A stretch of DNA of 30,169 bases from a virus. Position 1 is the first letter of the stretch. The number at the start of each line of letters is the position of its first letter. The stretch is taken from IMG/VR virus record IMGVR_UViG_3300024261_000116, positions 1 through 30,169 of that record. One strand, given 5' to 3'. A program made the translations under genes and the position numbers. Of this stretch, positions 6,363-16,400 are shown in pieces. The notes under the pieces were generated by a model that saw only the letters and a list, made by a program, of their open reading frames with translations, was not told the origin of the DNA and did no database searches.

Positions 6363-9300
6363 GTAGTTGTGATGAATCAAACATAAAAAAGAATTATATT
6401 GTACAAGCACCTACGGATTTTGATATCCTTAGTGCGTGTACTGGGTTTTATACAAATAATATATATAACTGTACTGGTGATACTTTAACTTTACACAGTA
6501 CAACAGTTTCTGCAAACACAGTCAACGCCTCTGTTTATTTAAGTGGTGGGACAAATTTATTAGATATATTTGGGTCTTTAGATAATTACACTACTGGCGC
6601 AACGTTAGTAGGTACCGAAGTTGTTTTTGATAGAACTAATCTATTAAGTGCGTATACTTTAAATTTATCCACTTTAGTCGATAATAACACGTTTGTCACT
6701 GGATTTACTTATGATGACGCTAATACATTCACAATAAGTGATAATAGTGGGTCAACATTTAATGCAACATTTAATACCGTTACTGGTTTAACCGTTACTG
6801 GTGGGTTAAGCGCAACAACATTATCAGCTTGTACTGGTATCTACACATCTAATTTATATGGTTGTTCACCAATAACTGTACACGATAGTATACAAAGTAG
6901 TAGTTCATCAGCTACAGGATTAACTTCATTTGCCTTCGGAACCGGCGCACAAGCATATGGTGATTATTCTCACGCTGAAGGTAAAAGTACAACCGCAATT
7001 GGAGAAAATTCACATGCTGAAGGTAATCTTACAACTGCAAGTGGTAAGAATTCACATGCTGAAGGTCTGAATACAACTGCGGGAGGGTTTTATTCACACG
7101 CTGAAGGATCAGGTTCAGAGACAATTGGGACTGCTTCTCATGCTGAAGGTCTGAATACAACCGCAAGTAATCAGGGTTCTCATGCTGAAGGTGGTTCTAC
7201 AACCGCAAGTGGTTTATATTCTCACGCTGAGGGTAAAGATACGACAGCAAGTGGACATTATTCTCACGCTGGCGGTAGAGGAATCAATAGTAGTCAAATT
7301 GTCGCAAGTGGTGAGACATCATTTGTACACTTTCGGGTTGCTACTGGTGGTGGTTTTGGTCCTAATCATGGCGCTTACGGTGATTATTCAGCAATTCTTG
7401 GTGGTAACGACCATAATATAGGGTATGGTAGTACAAGTTCAGGTATATTCGCTGGTTCTGATAACATAATAAATGACAATGTATTAAGAAGTGTTATATT
7501 AGGTGGAAGTAATATCACAGGAACAACAGACGATACCGTTTATGTACCTAACTTAAATGTTAATCTCATTGATAATGACGATTCTTTAACTCAAATACTC
7601 TCCAGAGATAGTTCTGATGGAACAATAAAATATAGAGATGTAAGTTCTATTATCGGAGCAGCTTCAGCAGATACATTTGTTACAGGATTTACTTATGATG
7701 GTGTCAACACATTTACAATAAGTGATAATAGTGGTTCGACATTTAACACTAGTATAAATGTATTGTCAGCAACAACAATATCAGCAACAACTTATTTCGG
7801 AGATGGTTCTAATTTAAGTGGTATAGATAATTTCTATGTTAGCGGTGGTTCATATAATGATGGGACAACATCAATTGACTTTAGTGGTAATAGTGTTGAG
7901 ACTACATTTAGTGTGTCATTAAGTGGTATCAGTTCTAATATCGATATTTATAATACTTACTTCGTCTCACCAACAGGTGACGACTCAACTGCGGTTAGAG
8001 GTGATTTACACAATCCGTTTAAAACAATAACCGCAGCTAGAAATAAAGTGGTTGCTGAATTATCTGCATCAACAGTAACTGGTGATACGCTTATTTATGT
8101 ATATCCTGGTAACTACACCGACCAAGAAGTTCAATATGAGAATGGTAATTTCTATTTTACACCGAACACAGTTGTTACACTAGTTCAAAATACAACTGCT
8201 AATAGAACAGACGTATTTCGATTGGGGACATCTTTAGTGAATACATCTAATATCTATTCAGCCAATACCTGTAACATTTACGGTCAAGCTAAATTCATTG
8301 TTTCGGCTAGTACCGATAATGATGTAGGTGGTGGTGTAATTCAAATGCTTGGTAACTCTAAATCACATTTTGAGTGTGATTCAGCTTATGGTAGTAAAGG
8401 GACATTATTCTCTACATTTGGGAATTCAGAATTAAAATTAAAGGCTAATGAATTAGAATTAGAAGCTAACGATTACGTATTAACCTTTAGAGAATCTTCT
8501 AAAACATTTATTGATGTTAATAGAATTAAAGGTGGTACTTTGGGTTGGGCTGTTTATTATTTCGGGTTCAACGGACAATCAATATTAAATGTAGATGAAT
8601 TAGTCGGTGGTAAAACATTTCAACCATTAGGGTTTCGAAGTGTTAGTGATGGTGCGGAAATAGTATTAAATATTAATAAATTATCTCACGAACCAAATAC
8701 ATTACCTAATACCCAATGGTTAATTAATAATACATCACAAAGTGGTGGTAAGATTACCTATAATGGTAATATGAATGGAGTCAATGGTGGTATTATATAT
8801 GGTACTACCGCTAGTGGTGGTGAATTTAATTATAATGGTGATATATTAGTTGGTAACATCGCAATACTTCAAGGTTTCCCAGGTGTGAGTAGTACAGACC
8901 ATAAGTTTAATTTTAACGGTACAATCTCTGTTAGCGGAAACTCAACAACCCCAACTTTATTTAATGGTGGTACAATAACTCTTAATGGTTCTTTATTAGA
9001 TTTAGGTGGTACTGGAACCAATGGTATTAGTACAACTAGTTCTACTGATTTAAGGGTTGATAACTTTAGGGTTGAAGGTGTTACTACAAACTCGATTATC
9101 GGTTCTGGTAATGTTGATATATTCAACTCGCTTTATATAGATAAGCCAATCGGAGGTACTGTTACAACAACAGGACAATACATATTTACAGGTACAACAT
9201 ATGATGGTGATTTAAATATATATAATACACCAACAAACGATAATTTATTAACAGAAATATTAGGTAGAAATTCGTCTACTGGTGATGTCGAATACAGAGA

Positions 9301-12235
9301 CGTTCAATCAATAATAAGTGCAGCTACATCACAAGATACATTTGTCACTGGTTACACATATGACGATGCTAATACATTTACAATAAGTGATAATAGTGGT
9401 TCTACATTTAGTGCGACTATTAACAACGTTACAGGTTTAACAGTTAATGGTGACTTATCCGCAACAACAATATCGGCTTGTACTGGTATATATACATCTA
9501 ATTTATATGGTTGTTCACCTATTACGGTAAATGACAATTTAATATTATTAAGTGGTTTAACTTTTCCTTCGATAACTCAAGATAATTCATTAACACAAAT
9601 ACTTTCCAGAGATAGTTCTGATGGAACAATAAAGTATAGAGATGTTCAATCAATAATAAGCGCAGCTACATCACAAGATACATTTGTTACTGGTTTTACT
9701 TATGACAATATCAATACATTTACAATAAGTGATAATAGTGGTTCGACATTTAACGCTAGTATAAATGTATTATCCGCAACAACAATATCGGCAACAACAT
9801 TTTACGGAGATGGGTCTCAGTTATCTGGAATAACACATACAACAGACACATTTATAAGTGGAGGGACATATATTGACGGTGGTATTGGATACAATTCCAA
9901 TTCAATCGATTTAGATAATAATACTGGGGGGACTGTTACCATAACCAGTGTAAGGGATACCTACTTAACTGGTCAAACATTTAATGAAAGTAATTATGAA
10001 ATAACATCAACACTTAATGATGGCACTTCTTTAATAAGTGATTTATCTATCCTCTCAACCGATATGGTTGTTACTGGTGGTACTTATGACATTAATAATG
10101 GTGTAGTAACCTTCACTAATAACTCTGGGGGCACATTCAACGTTTCAGGGTTTACTTCTGGAATGACTGATAGTTTTACTGTAGCGGCCAATATTAGTGC
10201 TAGTACAGAAAGTATTACCTTTGACAATAATTTAACAGGTTCTAATTTTTATAATGTTAGTCTTACACCATTATTAAGTGGTAAAACTAATAATAGTACT
10301 TTTAACACATATACCTCTGATACCCAAACGATATTAGATAGTAAAGTTGAAGATGGTGCTAATGTCGGTAGTGGTGCTGGCGAGATATTCTCTGGTAAAT
10401 CTGGAACAACACTTAACTTTAGAACACTTTCGGGTGGTTCTAACACAACATTAACAACTGTTGGTGATGTTGTTAAAATAGATGTGGCGGTACCCTCTGG
10501 AGATAACTTCTTCTCAACGGCTGGTACCGTTACACAATCAGCCACAACTGGTGATACGGCAATAACCTTACAAATAGTTGGGACTAGTGGGTTTTCACCC
10601 TACTCAATAACAGGTATAACAGATACTTTTGTAAATGATTTCACATTTAGTTCGAATACGTTTACAATAACCCAAAATGATGGTAGTAGTTTCGATAGTA
10701 GTCTTGAAACGATTGAATTAGGTAATATATTAAGTGCGGTTACCTTTAATATAGGTACCTCTGGAAGTATATCAGCGACAACATTTAACGGTGATACGTT
10801 TAGTGGGGGTACTTTCTATGGTGATGGTACTAATTTAAGTGGTATAGATAATTTCTATGTCACAGGTGGTACAGTAACTGGTGAAACAACAATTGTACTT
10901 AGTAGGACTGATAATGTTAATGTGTTAGTTACTGGGGTTACAGGTAGTGATTTATTCAATACATACACTGGTAATACTGAGACAGTTTTACTTACTAAAG
11001 TTGATGGTGGTAATAATGTTGGTGGGGCAACTGAAATATTTAGAGATAAAACAGGCACAACACTTAACTTTAGAACACTTTCGGGTGGAACTAATACAAC
11101 GGTTACAACTATTGGTGATGTTAATAGGGTTGACGTATCATTACCGACTGATTTAAACACTTTTGTCACTGGGTTTACATATAACGATAACAATACATTT
11201 ACAATAAACGATAATGTAGGTTCAGCGTTTACCGCAACAATTAATCAAGTAAGTGGTTTAACCGTAAATGGAACCTTATCCGCAACAACTTTAGATGGTG
11301 GTATAATATTAAGTGGTGGGACTAATTTAACTACAATAATAGAAAGCTTGGATACATACGTTACTGGGGGTACGGTTTCAATATCGGCAACTACCAATAC
11401 AAATTCAGCAACAATAGGGTTATCATATAAAAATTCTGAAGGTGTTCCCCATACATTACCTTTTGACGATACGTTTACAACTGGTGCAACATATGATAAC
11501 GGAACTGCGTTAGTAACTTTTGACAAAAATGATGGTACTAATTATTTTTTAAATTTATCCACAATAGATGTTAACGATACGTTTGTTAGTGGTGGAACAT
11601 ACAATGACTCAACAGACATTATTACATTTACAAATACAAGTGGTGGTACTTTTAATGTTACAGGAATTACAGACACATTTGTAACAGGAGGAACTTATAG
11701 TAGTGGAACGACATCATTAGATTTTAGTGGTAACACTGGGTTTGTCCCATTTAGTGTAAATGTTTCTGAATTAATAGATGATACAAACACATTTGTCACA
11801 GGGTTCACTTATAACGATACTAACACATTTACAATTAGTAATAATAACGGAACTAACTATTCTGCTTCGATCGATATAATGTCTGGGTTGACAGTTAATG
11901 GTGATATTTTATGGGGTGACCCAACCGCACTATCACTTAACACAACGGTTAAAAAATCTATAAATTCGGGATTATCAGAAATTTATTCAATACCCGTAAG
12001 TGCTTACACTGGTGGGTTCTTCGAATATACTGTAACTGGGTCTGGTGCTAGAGCTGGTTCTATTATGTCAATATTTAGTGGGACATCTATTGATTTTAAT
12101 GAGACAACAACAAACGATATAGGGGACACAAGTGGAATTACTTTTGATATGAATATATCTGGTGGTACTGCTAACTTAACTGTTTCAGCGACAACAAATA
12201 GTTGGGAAATAAAAACAATTGTAAGAAGTATATGA
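6359..12235 (+). CDS. Giant tail fibre / adhesin, 1958 aa
   Basis: This is a modular virion fibre with Ser, Thr, Gly and Asn dominating and few charged residues. From the N-terminus it has Cys-containing fibre repeats (LSACTGxYTSNLYGC), eight 14-residue SHAEG units (residues 204-306, like the YadA head), a single-stranded beta-helix region resembling pectate lyases (about 535-925, opening FVSPTGDDSTAVRGDLHNPF), and then many copies of TFVTGFTYDDANTFTISDNS and ISATTFYGDGSNLSGI modules up to about residue 1850. A distinct non-repetitive C-terminal domain (last about 100 residues) is a candidate receptor-binding tip. No membrane anchor or signal peptide is present, which fits a virion fibre and not a cell adhesin. 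It starts within the stop of the gp15-like gene and ends within the start of the BspA-like gene. Confidence 0.88.
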   Translation: MSSCDESNIKKNYIVQAPTDFDILSACTGFYTNNIYNCTGDTLTLHSTTVSANTVNASVYLSGGTNLLDIFGSLDNYTTGATLVGTEVVFDRTNLLSAYTLNLSTLVDNNTFVTGFTYDDANTFTISDNSGSTFNATFNTVTGLTVTGGLSATTLSACTGIYTSNLYGCSPITVHDSIQSSSSSATGLTSFAFGTGAQAYGDYSHAEGKSTTAIGENSHAEGNLTTASGKNSHAEGLNTTAGGFYSHAEGSGSETIGTASHAEGLNTTASNQGSHAEGGSTTASGLYSHAEGKDTTASGHYSHAGGRGINSSQIVASGETSFVHFRVATGGGFGPNHGAYGDYSAILGGNDHNIGYGSTSSGIFAGSDNIINDNVLRSVILGGSNITGTTDDTVYVPNLNVNLIDNDDSLTQILSRDSSDGTIKYRDVSSIIGAASADTFVTGFTYDGVNTFTISDNSGSTFNTSINVLSATTISATTYFGDGSNLSGIDNFYVSGGSYNDGTTSIDFSGNSVETTFSVSLSGISSNIDIYNTYFVSPTGDDSTAVRGDLHNPFKTITAARNKVVAELSASTVTGDTLIYVYPGNYTDQEVQYENGNFYFTPNTVVTLVQNTTANRTDVFRLGTSLVNTSNIYSANTCNIYGQAKFIVSASTDNDVGGGVIQMLGNSKSHFECDSAYGSKGTLFSTFGNSELKLKANELELEANDYVLTFRESSKTFIDVNRIKGGTLGWAVYYFGFNGQSILNVDELVGGKTFQPLGFRSVSDGAEIVLNINKLSHEPNTLPNTQWLINNTSQSGGKITYNGNMNGVNGGIIYGTTASGGEFNYNGDILVGNIAILQGFPGVSSTDHKFNFNGTISVSGNSTTPTLFNGGTITLNGSLLDLGGTGTNGISTTSSTDLRVDNFRVEGVTTNSIIGSGNVDIFNSLYIDKPIGGTVTTTGQYIFTGTTYDGDLNIYNTPTNDNLLTEILGRNSSTGDVEYRDVQSIISAATSQDTFVTGYTYDDANTFTISDNSGSTFSATINNVTGLTVNGDLSATTISACTGIYTSNLYGCSPITVNDNLILLSGLTFPSITQDNSLTQILSRDSSDGTIKYRDVQSIISAATSQDTFVTGFTYDNINTFTISDNSGSTFNASINVLSATTISATTFYGDGSQLSGITHTTDTFISGGTYIDGGIGYNSNSIDLDNNTGGTVTITSVRDTYLTGQTFNESNYEITSTLNDGTSLISDLSILSTDMVVTGGTYDINNGVVTFTNNSGGTFNVSGFTSGMTDSFTVAANISASTESITFDNNLTGSNFYNVSLTPLLSGKTNNSTFNTYTSDTQTILDSKVEDGANVGSGAGEIFSGKSGTTLNFRTLSGGSNTTLTTVGDVVKIDVAVPSGDNFFSTAGTVTQSATTGDTAITLQIVGTSGFSPYSITGITDTFVNDFTFSSNTFTITQNDGSSFDSSLETIELGNILSAVTFNIGTSGSISATTFNGDTFSGGTFYGDGTNLSGIDNFYVTGGTVTGETTIVLSRTDNVNVLVTGVTGSDLFNTYTGNTETVLLTKVDGGNNVGGATEIFRDKTGTTLNFRTLSGGTNTTVTTIGDVNRVDVSLPTDLNTFVTGFTYNDNNTFTINDNVGSAFTATINQVSGLTVNGTLSATTLDGGIILSGGTNLTTIIESLDTYVTGGTVSISATTNTNSATIGLSYKNSEGVPHTLPFDDTFTTGATYDNGTALVTFDKNDGTNYFLNLSTIDVNDTFVSGGTYNDSTDIITFTNTSGGTFNVTGITDTFVTGGTYSSGTTSLDFSGNTGFVPFSVNVSELIDDTNTFVTGFTYNDTNTFTISNNNGTNYSASIDIMSGLTVNGDILWGDPTALSLNTTVKKSINSGLSEIYSIPVSAYTGGFFEYTVTGSGARAGSIMSIFSGTSIDFNETTTNDIGDTSGITFDMNISGGTANLTVSATTNSWEIKTIVRSI
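6689..6880 (+). repeat. 192-bp module repeated at 9338-9529 within the same fibre gene
   Basis: Both copies encode TFVTGxTYDDANTFTISDNS through SACTGIYTSNLYGCSPITV with the same length and many identical bases. A second long pair in the same gene begins near 7580 and near 9581 (SLTQILSRDSSDGTIKYRDV to the GDGS module). Single modules also recur in the 1174-aa fibre at about 13738 and 14688. Confidence 0.85.
6968..7276 (+). repeat. Eight 42-bp repeats encoding SHAEG units
   Basis: Seven SHAEG units and a final SHAGG recur every 14 codons exactly (Ser codons at 6968, 7010 and so on to 7262). Between them are variants of TTASGxY or TTAxGxN. This is the head-repeat pattern of trimeric autotransporter adhesins, embedded here in a phage fibre. 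Confidence 0.9.
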
Positions 12236-13374
12236 TAATAACACATAACGGAACCATATTAACGAATGATGGGGTTGTTATAACTAAGTCGGATATTGAG
12301 CCGGTAGACCCAGATTTTAAGTTTACTATTGACACTACTTTTATTGACGCAACTACAATTACTGATAATCATTCTTTTCAGCTTAAATTACAGAATGGGT
12401 CAACTGATGTTGTAATTGAATGGGGTGATGGAAATTCAGATGTTGTAACATCTAACATTGACCCAGTTTTAGTACATGATTATGGGATTGGTAATGAAGG
12501 TGTTTATCAAATTGTAATTAAGGGCTCCTTTGAAGGTATTGGTAATCCACCTCCACCTGGTGGTGGTGCCAATAATACAGATGGGGGTAAGTGGTTGTCT
12601 CTTGATAATTGGGGTACAAACTCCTTTAATAATATGAAACAATCATTTGAAAAGTGTGCAAATATGGTTGGTAATTATACCGATACACCAAACACTTCTT
12701 CATGTACCGATATGAGTTTTATGTTTAGGAATTGTTCTAATTTTAATAGTCCAGTTAATTTTGACACATCTTCATGTACTAATTTGGAAGGTGCTTTTTT
12801 AGATTGTACATTATTTAATCAACCAATCAATTGGAATACACAAAATGTAGTTAGTTTTTTCAGATGTTTTTACGATTGTTCAAATTTTAATAGTCCTGTA
12901 ACTTTAAATGGGTTATTAAATGCTGATAATGTAGCGTCAATGTTTGACAGATGTACTAATTTTAATTCACTGGTAACCCTTTCTACTCCATCAAATATTA
13001 CCAATATGGGGGCTATGTTTCAAAGTACCTCATTTAATCAAGATGTCAGTGATTGGGATGTGAGTAATGTTACTAATATGCGATTTATGTTTGCTACTTC
13101 TCCATTTGACCAAGACCTAAGTAACTGGGATATTTCAGCTATGCTTGTTCCTGGAGCTGGAGGTAGTGCTAATAGGATGTTTTATGGGACATGTTCATTT
13201 TCAACTGCAAACTATGATTTACTATTAGTAGGTTGGAACGCTTATGTAGTACCAGGAACAACTGGTATACAATTTGATGCATGTAATACAAAATATTCAG
13301 CAGGTGCTCCAGCAACAGCAAGAGCGAATATGATTAGTTTTGAGTGGATTATTGGGGACGGTGGTCCGGTATAA
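12232..13374 (+). CDS. BspA-like surface repeat protein (DUF285), putative fibre-associated adhesin
   Basis: This is a 380-residue protein. Its N-terminal beta domain (about 20-105) contains WGDGNSDVV and HDYGIGNEGVYQIVIKG, like a PKD-type sandwich. It is followed by DUF285/BspA leucine-rich-like repeats with the pattern TDMSFMFRNCSNFN, FNQPINWNTQNV, NMGAMFQSTSFNQDVSDWDV and NMRFMFATSPFDQDLSNWDI (about 140-310), and a C-terminal cap containing WIIGDG. These repeats are common in surface proteins of Bacteroidota and gut or marine bacteria. I chose the ATG at 12232 because it overlaps the fibre stop as ATGA, whereas an in-frame ATG 30 nt upstream lies inside the fibre gene. Position between two fibres suggests a virion adhesin. 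Transfer from a bacterial surface protein is plausible. Confidence 0.83.
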   Translation: MIITHNGTILTNDGVVITKSDIEPVDPDFKFTIDTTFIDATTITDNHSFQLKLQNGSTDVVIEWGDGNSDVVTSNIDPVLVHDYGIGNEGVYQIVIKGSFEGIGNPPPPGGGANNTDGGKWLSLDNWGTNSFNNMKQSFEKCANMVGNYTDTPNTSSCTDMSFMFRNCSNFNSPVNFDTSSCTNLEGAFLDCTLFNQPINWNTQNVVSFFRCFYDCSNFNSPVTLNGLLNADNVASMFDRCTNFNSLVTLSTPSNITNMGAMFQSTSFNQDVSDWDVSNVTNMRFMFATSPFDQDLSNWDISAMLVPGAGGSANRMFYGTCSFSTANYDLLLVGWNAYVVPGTTGIQFDACNTKYSAGAPATARANMISFEWIIGDGGPV

Positions 13375-13418
13375 AAAAAACAAATACACCATAATATTAT
13401 GATTTTAATTAAACCTAC

Positions 13419-13429
13419 ATATTTATAAT
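13419..13429 (+). promoter_or_regulatory. ATATTTAT motif before the 1174-aa fibre gene
   Basis: ATATTTATAAT lies 42 nt upstream of the ATG at 13472, in the only real gap (97 nt) of the fibre block. This suggests a new transcription unit starts here. No clear hairpin terminator is seen between 13375 and 13418. Confidence 0.4.
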
Positions 13430-13471
13430 TAAATAACATTTAAACTACTGGATAGGGAAAGTAATTAAAGA

Positions 13472-16400
13472 ATGGCACACGAATTTGTAATAAAGAATGG
13501 ATTTATCTCCAAGGGGGATTCCATTGTAAGTGGTTCACTATCTGGTGAAACATTAAACCTTACCACAACACCATCAAACGATAATTCACAAACACAAGTA
13601 TTAGTTAGAAATAATACCACTGGTTTAGTAGAATATAGAGACGCATCAACATTTAGTGGTGCTTCCGATACAAATACTTTTGTAACAGGATTCACATACA
13701 ACGAAAACAACACATTTACAATAAATGATAATGTAGGTTCAGCGTTTACCGCAACAATCAATCAAGTAAGTGGATTGACGGTTAATGGTACCTTATCCGC
13801 AACAACATTAGATGGAAATACAATACTTAGTGGGGGTACTAATCTTTTAACTATAATAGAAAGTTTGGATACGTATGTTACTGGTGGTACGTATAGTGAT
13901 ATAACTGATGTAATTACATTTACAAATACAAATGGTGTCCCATTTAATGTTACTGGTGTTACAGATACCTTTGTAACAGGATTTACATGGAACCCCTCAA
14001 CGTTTGATTTAACAATAGAACAAAATAATGGTATTACAGATGAAACAGTTAATTTATCTATTTTATCTTCAGATGTTTATGTCCTTAGTGGGGTATATAG
14101 CGCATCAACTGGTGTTGTAACATATACAAATTCCACAGGTGGGACTTTTCAAGTTAGTGGTTTCACTACAGGAATGACAGATTCATACACAGTTAGCGCA
14201 AATCTTAATAGTGAATCGATTGAGTTTGTAAATAATTTACAAACTCCAAGCCCATTTTATAGTGTAAGTTTAACACCTTTATTAAGTGGTAAAACAAATA
14301 ACACAACATTTAACGCATATACCTCTGATACACAAACTACATTAAATACTAAAATTAGTGGGGCAACAAATTTATCAACAACAGGTATATTCGGACAAAA
14401 AAATGGACAAAATTTAGAATTTAAAGGTATTACATCCACTGGTGGTACAGTAACTATTACAAATGATAGTACTAGTCTTAATTTAGATGTTACAATACCA
14501 GTTGATACTAATACATTCGTTACTGGTGGTACTTATAACCCATCCACCGTTAATTTAGATTTTAGTGGTAATAGTGGATTTTCAGCGTTTACTGTAGATG
14601 TGTCAGCTCTTAAAGATGATACAAATACTTTTGTTACTGGATTTACTTATAACGATGCCAATACATTTACAATAAACGATAACGCTGGTTCAGCGTTTAC
14701 CGCAACAATCAATCAAGTAAGTGGGTTGACGGTTAATGGTATATTGTCAGCCACAACAATTAGTGGTGGTACTCTTTATGGTGATGGGTCAAATTTAACT
14801 GGTATATTAACACAGATAAACACAGGAAATGTTTTATGGGTAGATAATATATTCGGTAATGACGGTACCGCATTAGTTGATAGACAAGATAAACCTTGGT
14901 CTAGTATTGCTACGGCTCTTAGTAACGCAACCACAAATGATACAATTATGGTTAGACCTGGTGATTATGTTGAACCACCATTTACCTTAATTCCAGGTAC
15001 TTCATTAATTAGTCAAGGTGGACCAAAGGTTACATTTATAAGTGGTTCTACAACAACGGGAAATTTTATAACAGTATCGGGTAGTTCTTATATGGAAGGG
15101 TTTACACTCTATACCCCAACCGATGATTCGGCAGCGTTATATTTCAATGACCCAACAGGTGATATTGTAACATCATTTCACAATGTACACTTTAAAGGTT
15201 CTAGCGTTTCTGGTGGTACTGGTGTTACATTAGGGAAAGGACTTGTGATGGACAGTGGATTAGGTAGTGGACCACCTCCAGCTAAAATTATTTATACTGA
15301 ATTAAGATATGGTGGTGGACATTTAGACACTTTAGTTGAGGTTAATAAAGGTATTTTCACTTTGGATGGTATACACGTTCCAGGTGGACAAACAGTGAAT
15401 AAGGGCATTCAAGCAAATGGTGGTAGATTACAGTTAACTAATGTTAATATAGGAAACGGTAATTGTAATACAGCAATAAGTGTTAGTGGAACCGCATCAA
15501 ACACACCAGTTGTGGTTGGGTTCGGACTTAATTTATTTAACGTACCGACTGGTTTAGAAATAACGTCTAATTACTATGAGATTGAGTTACAAAACGGTAG
15601 GTTTGAAGCTGGTGTAGAAAATTTATTAATATCTAGTGGTTTAACTGGTGAGTTTGGTAAGTTGAACATGGTTAATTTCATAATGGATTCTGAAAAAATA
15701 GATGAACCTTATACTTGGGCAGATTCAGAACACACAATTTTTTATAGTGACATAGGTAATTCACAAAATGTGTCACCAATAATTAGAACACATGGTAACC
15801 TTGAAATAGGTCAACCAAATAGGGGTAGCTCGTTATCGGTAGGTCGTGGTACTGAATACCAAAAAGGTATGCACTTACACAGTAGCGGTACAACTGGAAC
15901 CACTAATTTAATATTATCTGCTAAAACTAAAGGCGTTATTTGGTCATTTGAATCTTTAACTGCTGGTGAAGAACTATATATTGGGAGTAGCGAAAGATAC
16001 CCTAATGGGGACTATGTTAACTGGTGTGGTTTTGAATTAACTTATACTGGGTCAACAGGTGGAACATATACAATTGAATATTATTCTGGTGGAACTTGGG
16101 TAGACATTAAATATCAAGTTACAAACCAAGAGTTTGGTTATAATTACTCAAATAATTTATTTCATAGAACTGTTGGAACAATAGAGGATGTTAGAATAGC
16201 CGTTCTTAAAAATAATGGTTGGTCGGAGTCAACAATATTTGGGCATACCGCTAAATGGGTTAGAATTACAATGGTAACCCCACCAGCATCATTACCACAA
16301 TTTGACCTATTGTGGTTGGATGGTTCTCACACAGAAATAAATCAAAATGGTATCTCAACATATTATGGTAGTGCACTATATAGAGATACTTTATTATCTG

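Noticed and set aside
6968-7276. SHAEG region as a true bacterial autotransporter adhesin
   Set aside because: There is no signal peptide and no C-terminal membrane anchor, and the gene is embedded in a phage tail operon.
7944-7954. An ATATTTATAAT copy as an internal promoter in the giant fibre gene
   Set aside because: It lies mid-gene with no start codon of a separate product near it; most likely chance in AT-rich coding sequence.
10249-11526. Minus-strand open frames of about 93-112 codons opposite the giant fibre gene
   Set aside because: They mirror the repetitive ACA/GGT/ACT codon use of the fibre; their proteins are Val/Leu/Pro-rich repeats with no start context.
12202-12231. Upstream ATG as the start of the BspA-like protein
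   Set aside because: It lies inside the fibre gene. The ATG at 12232 gives the ATGA stop-start overlap also seen at 6359.
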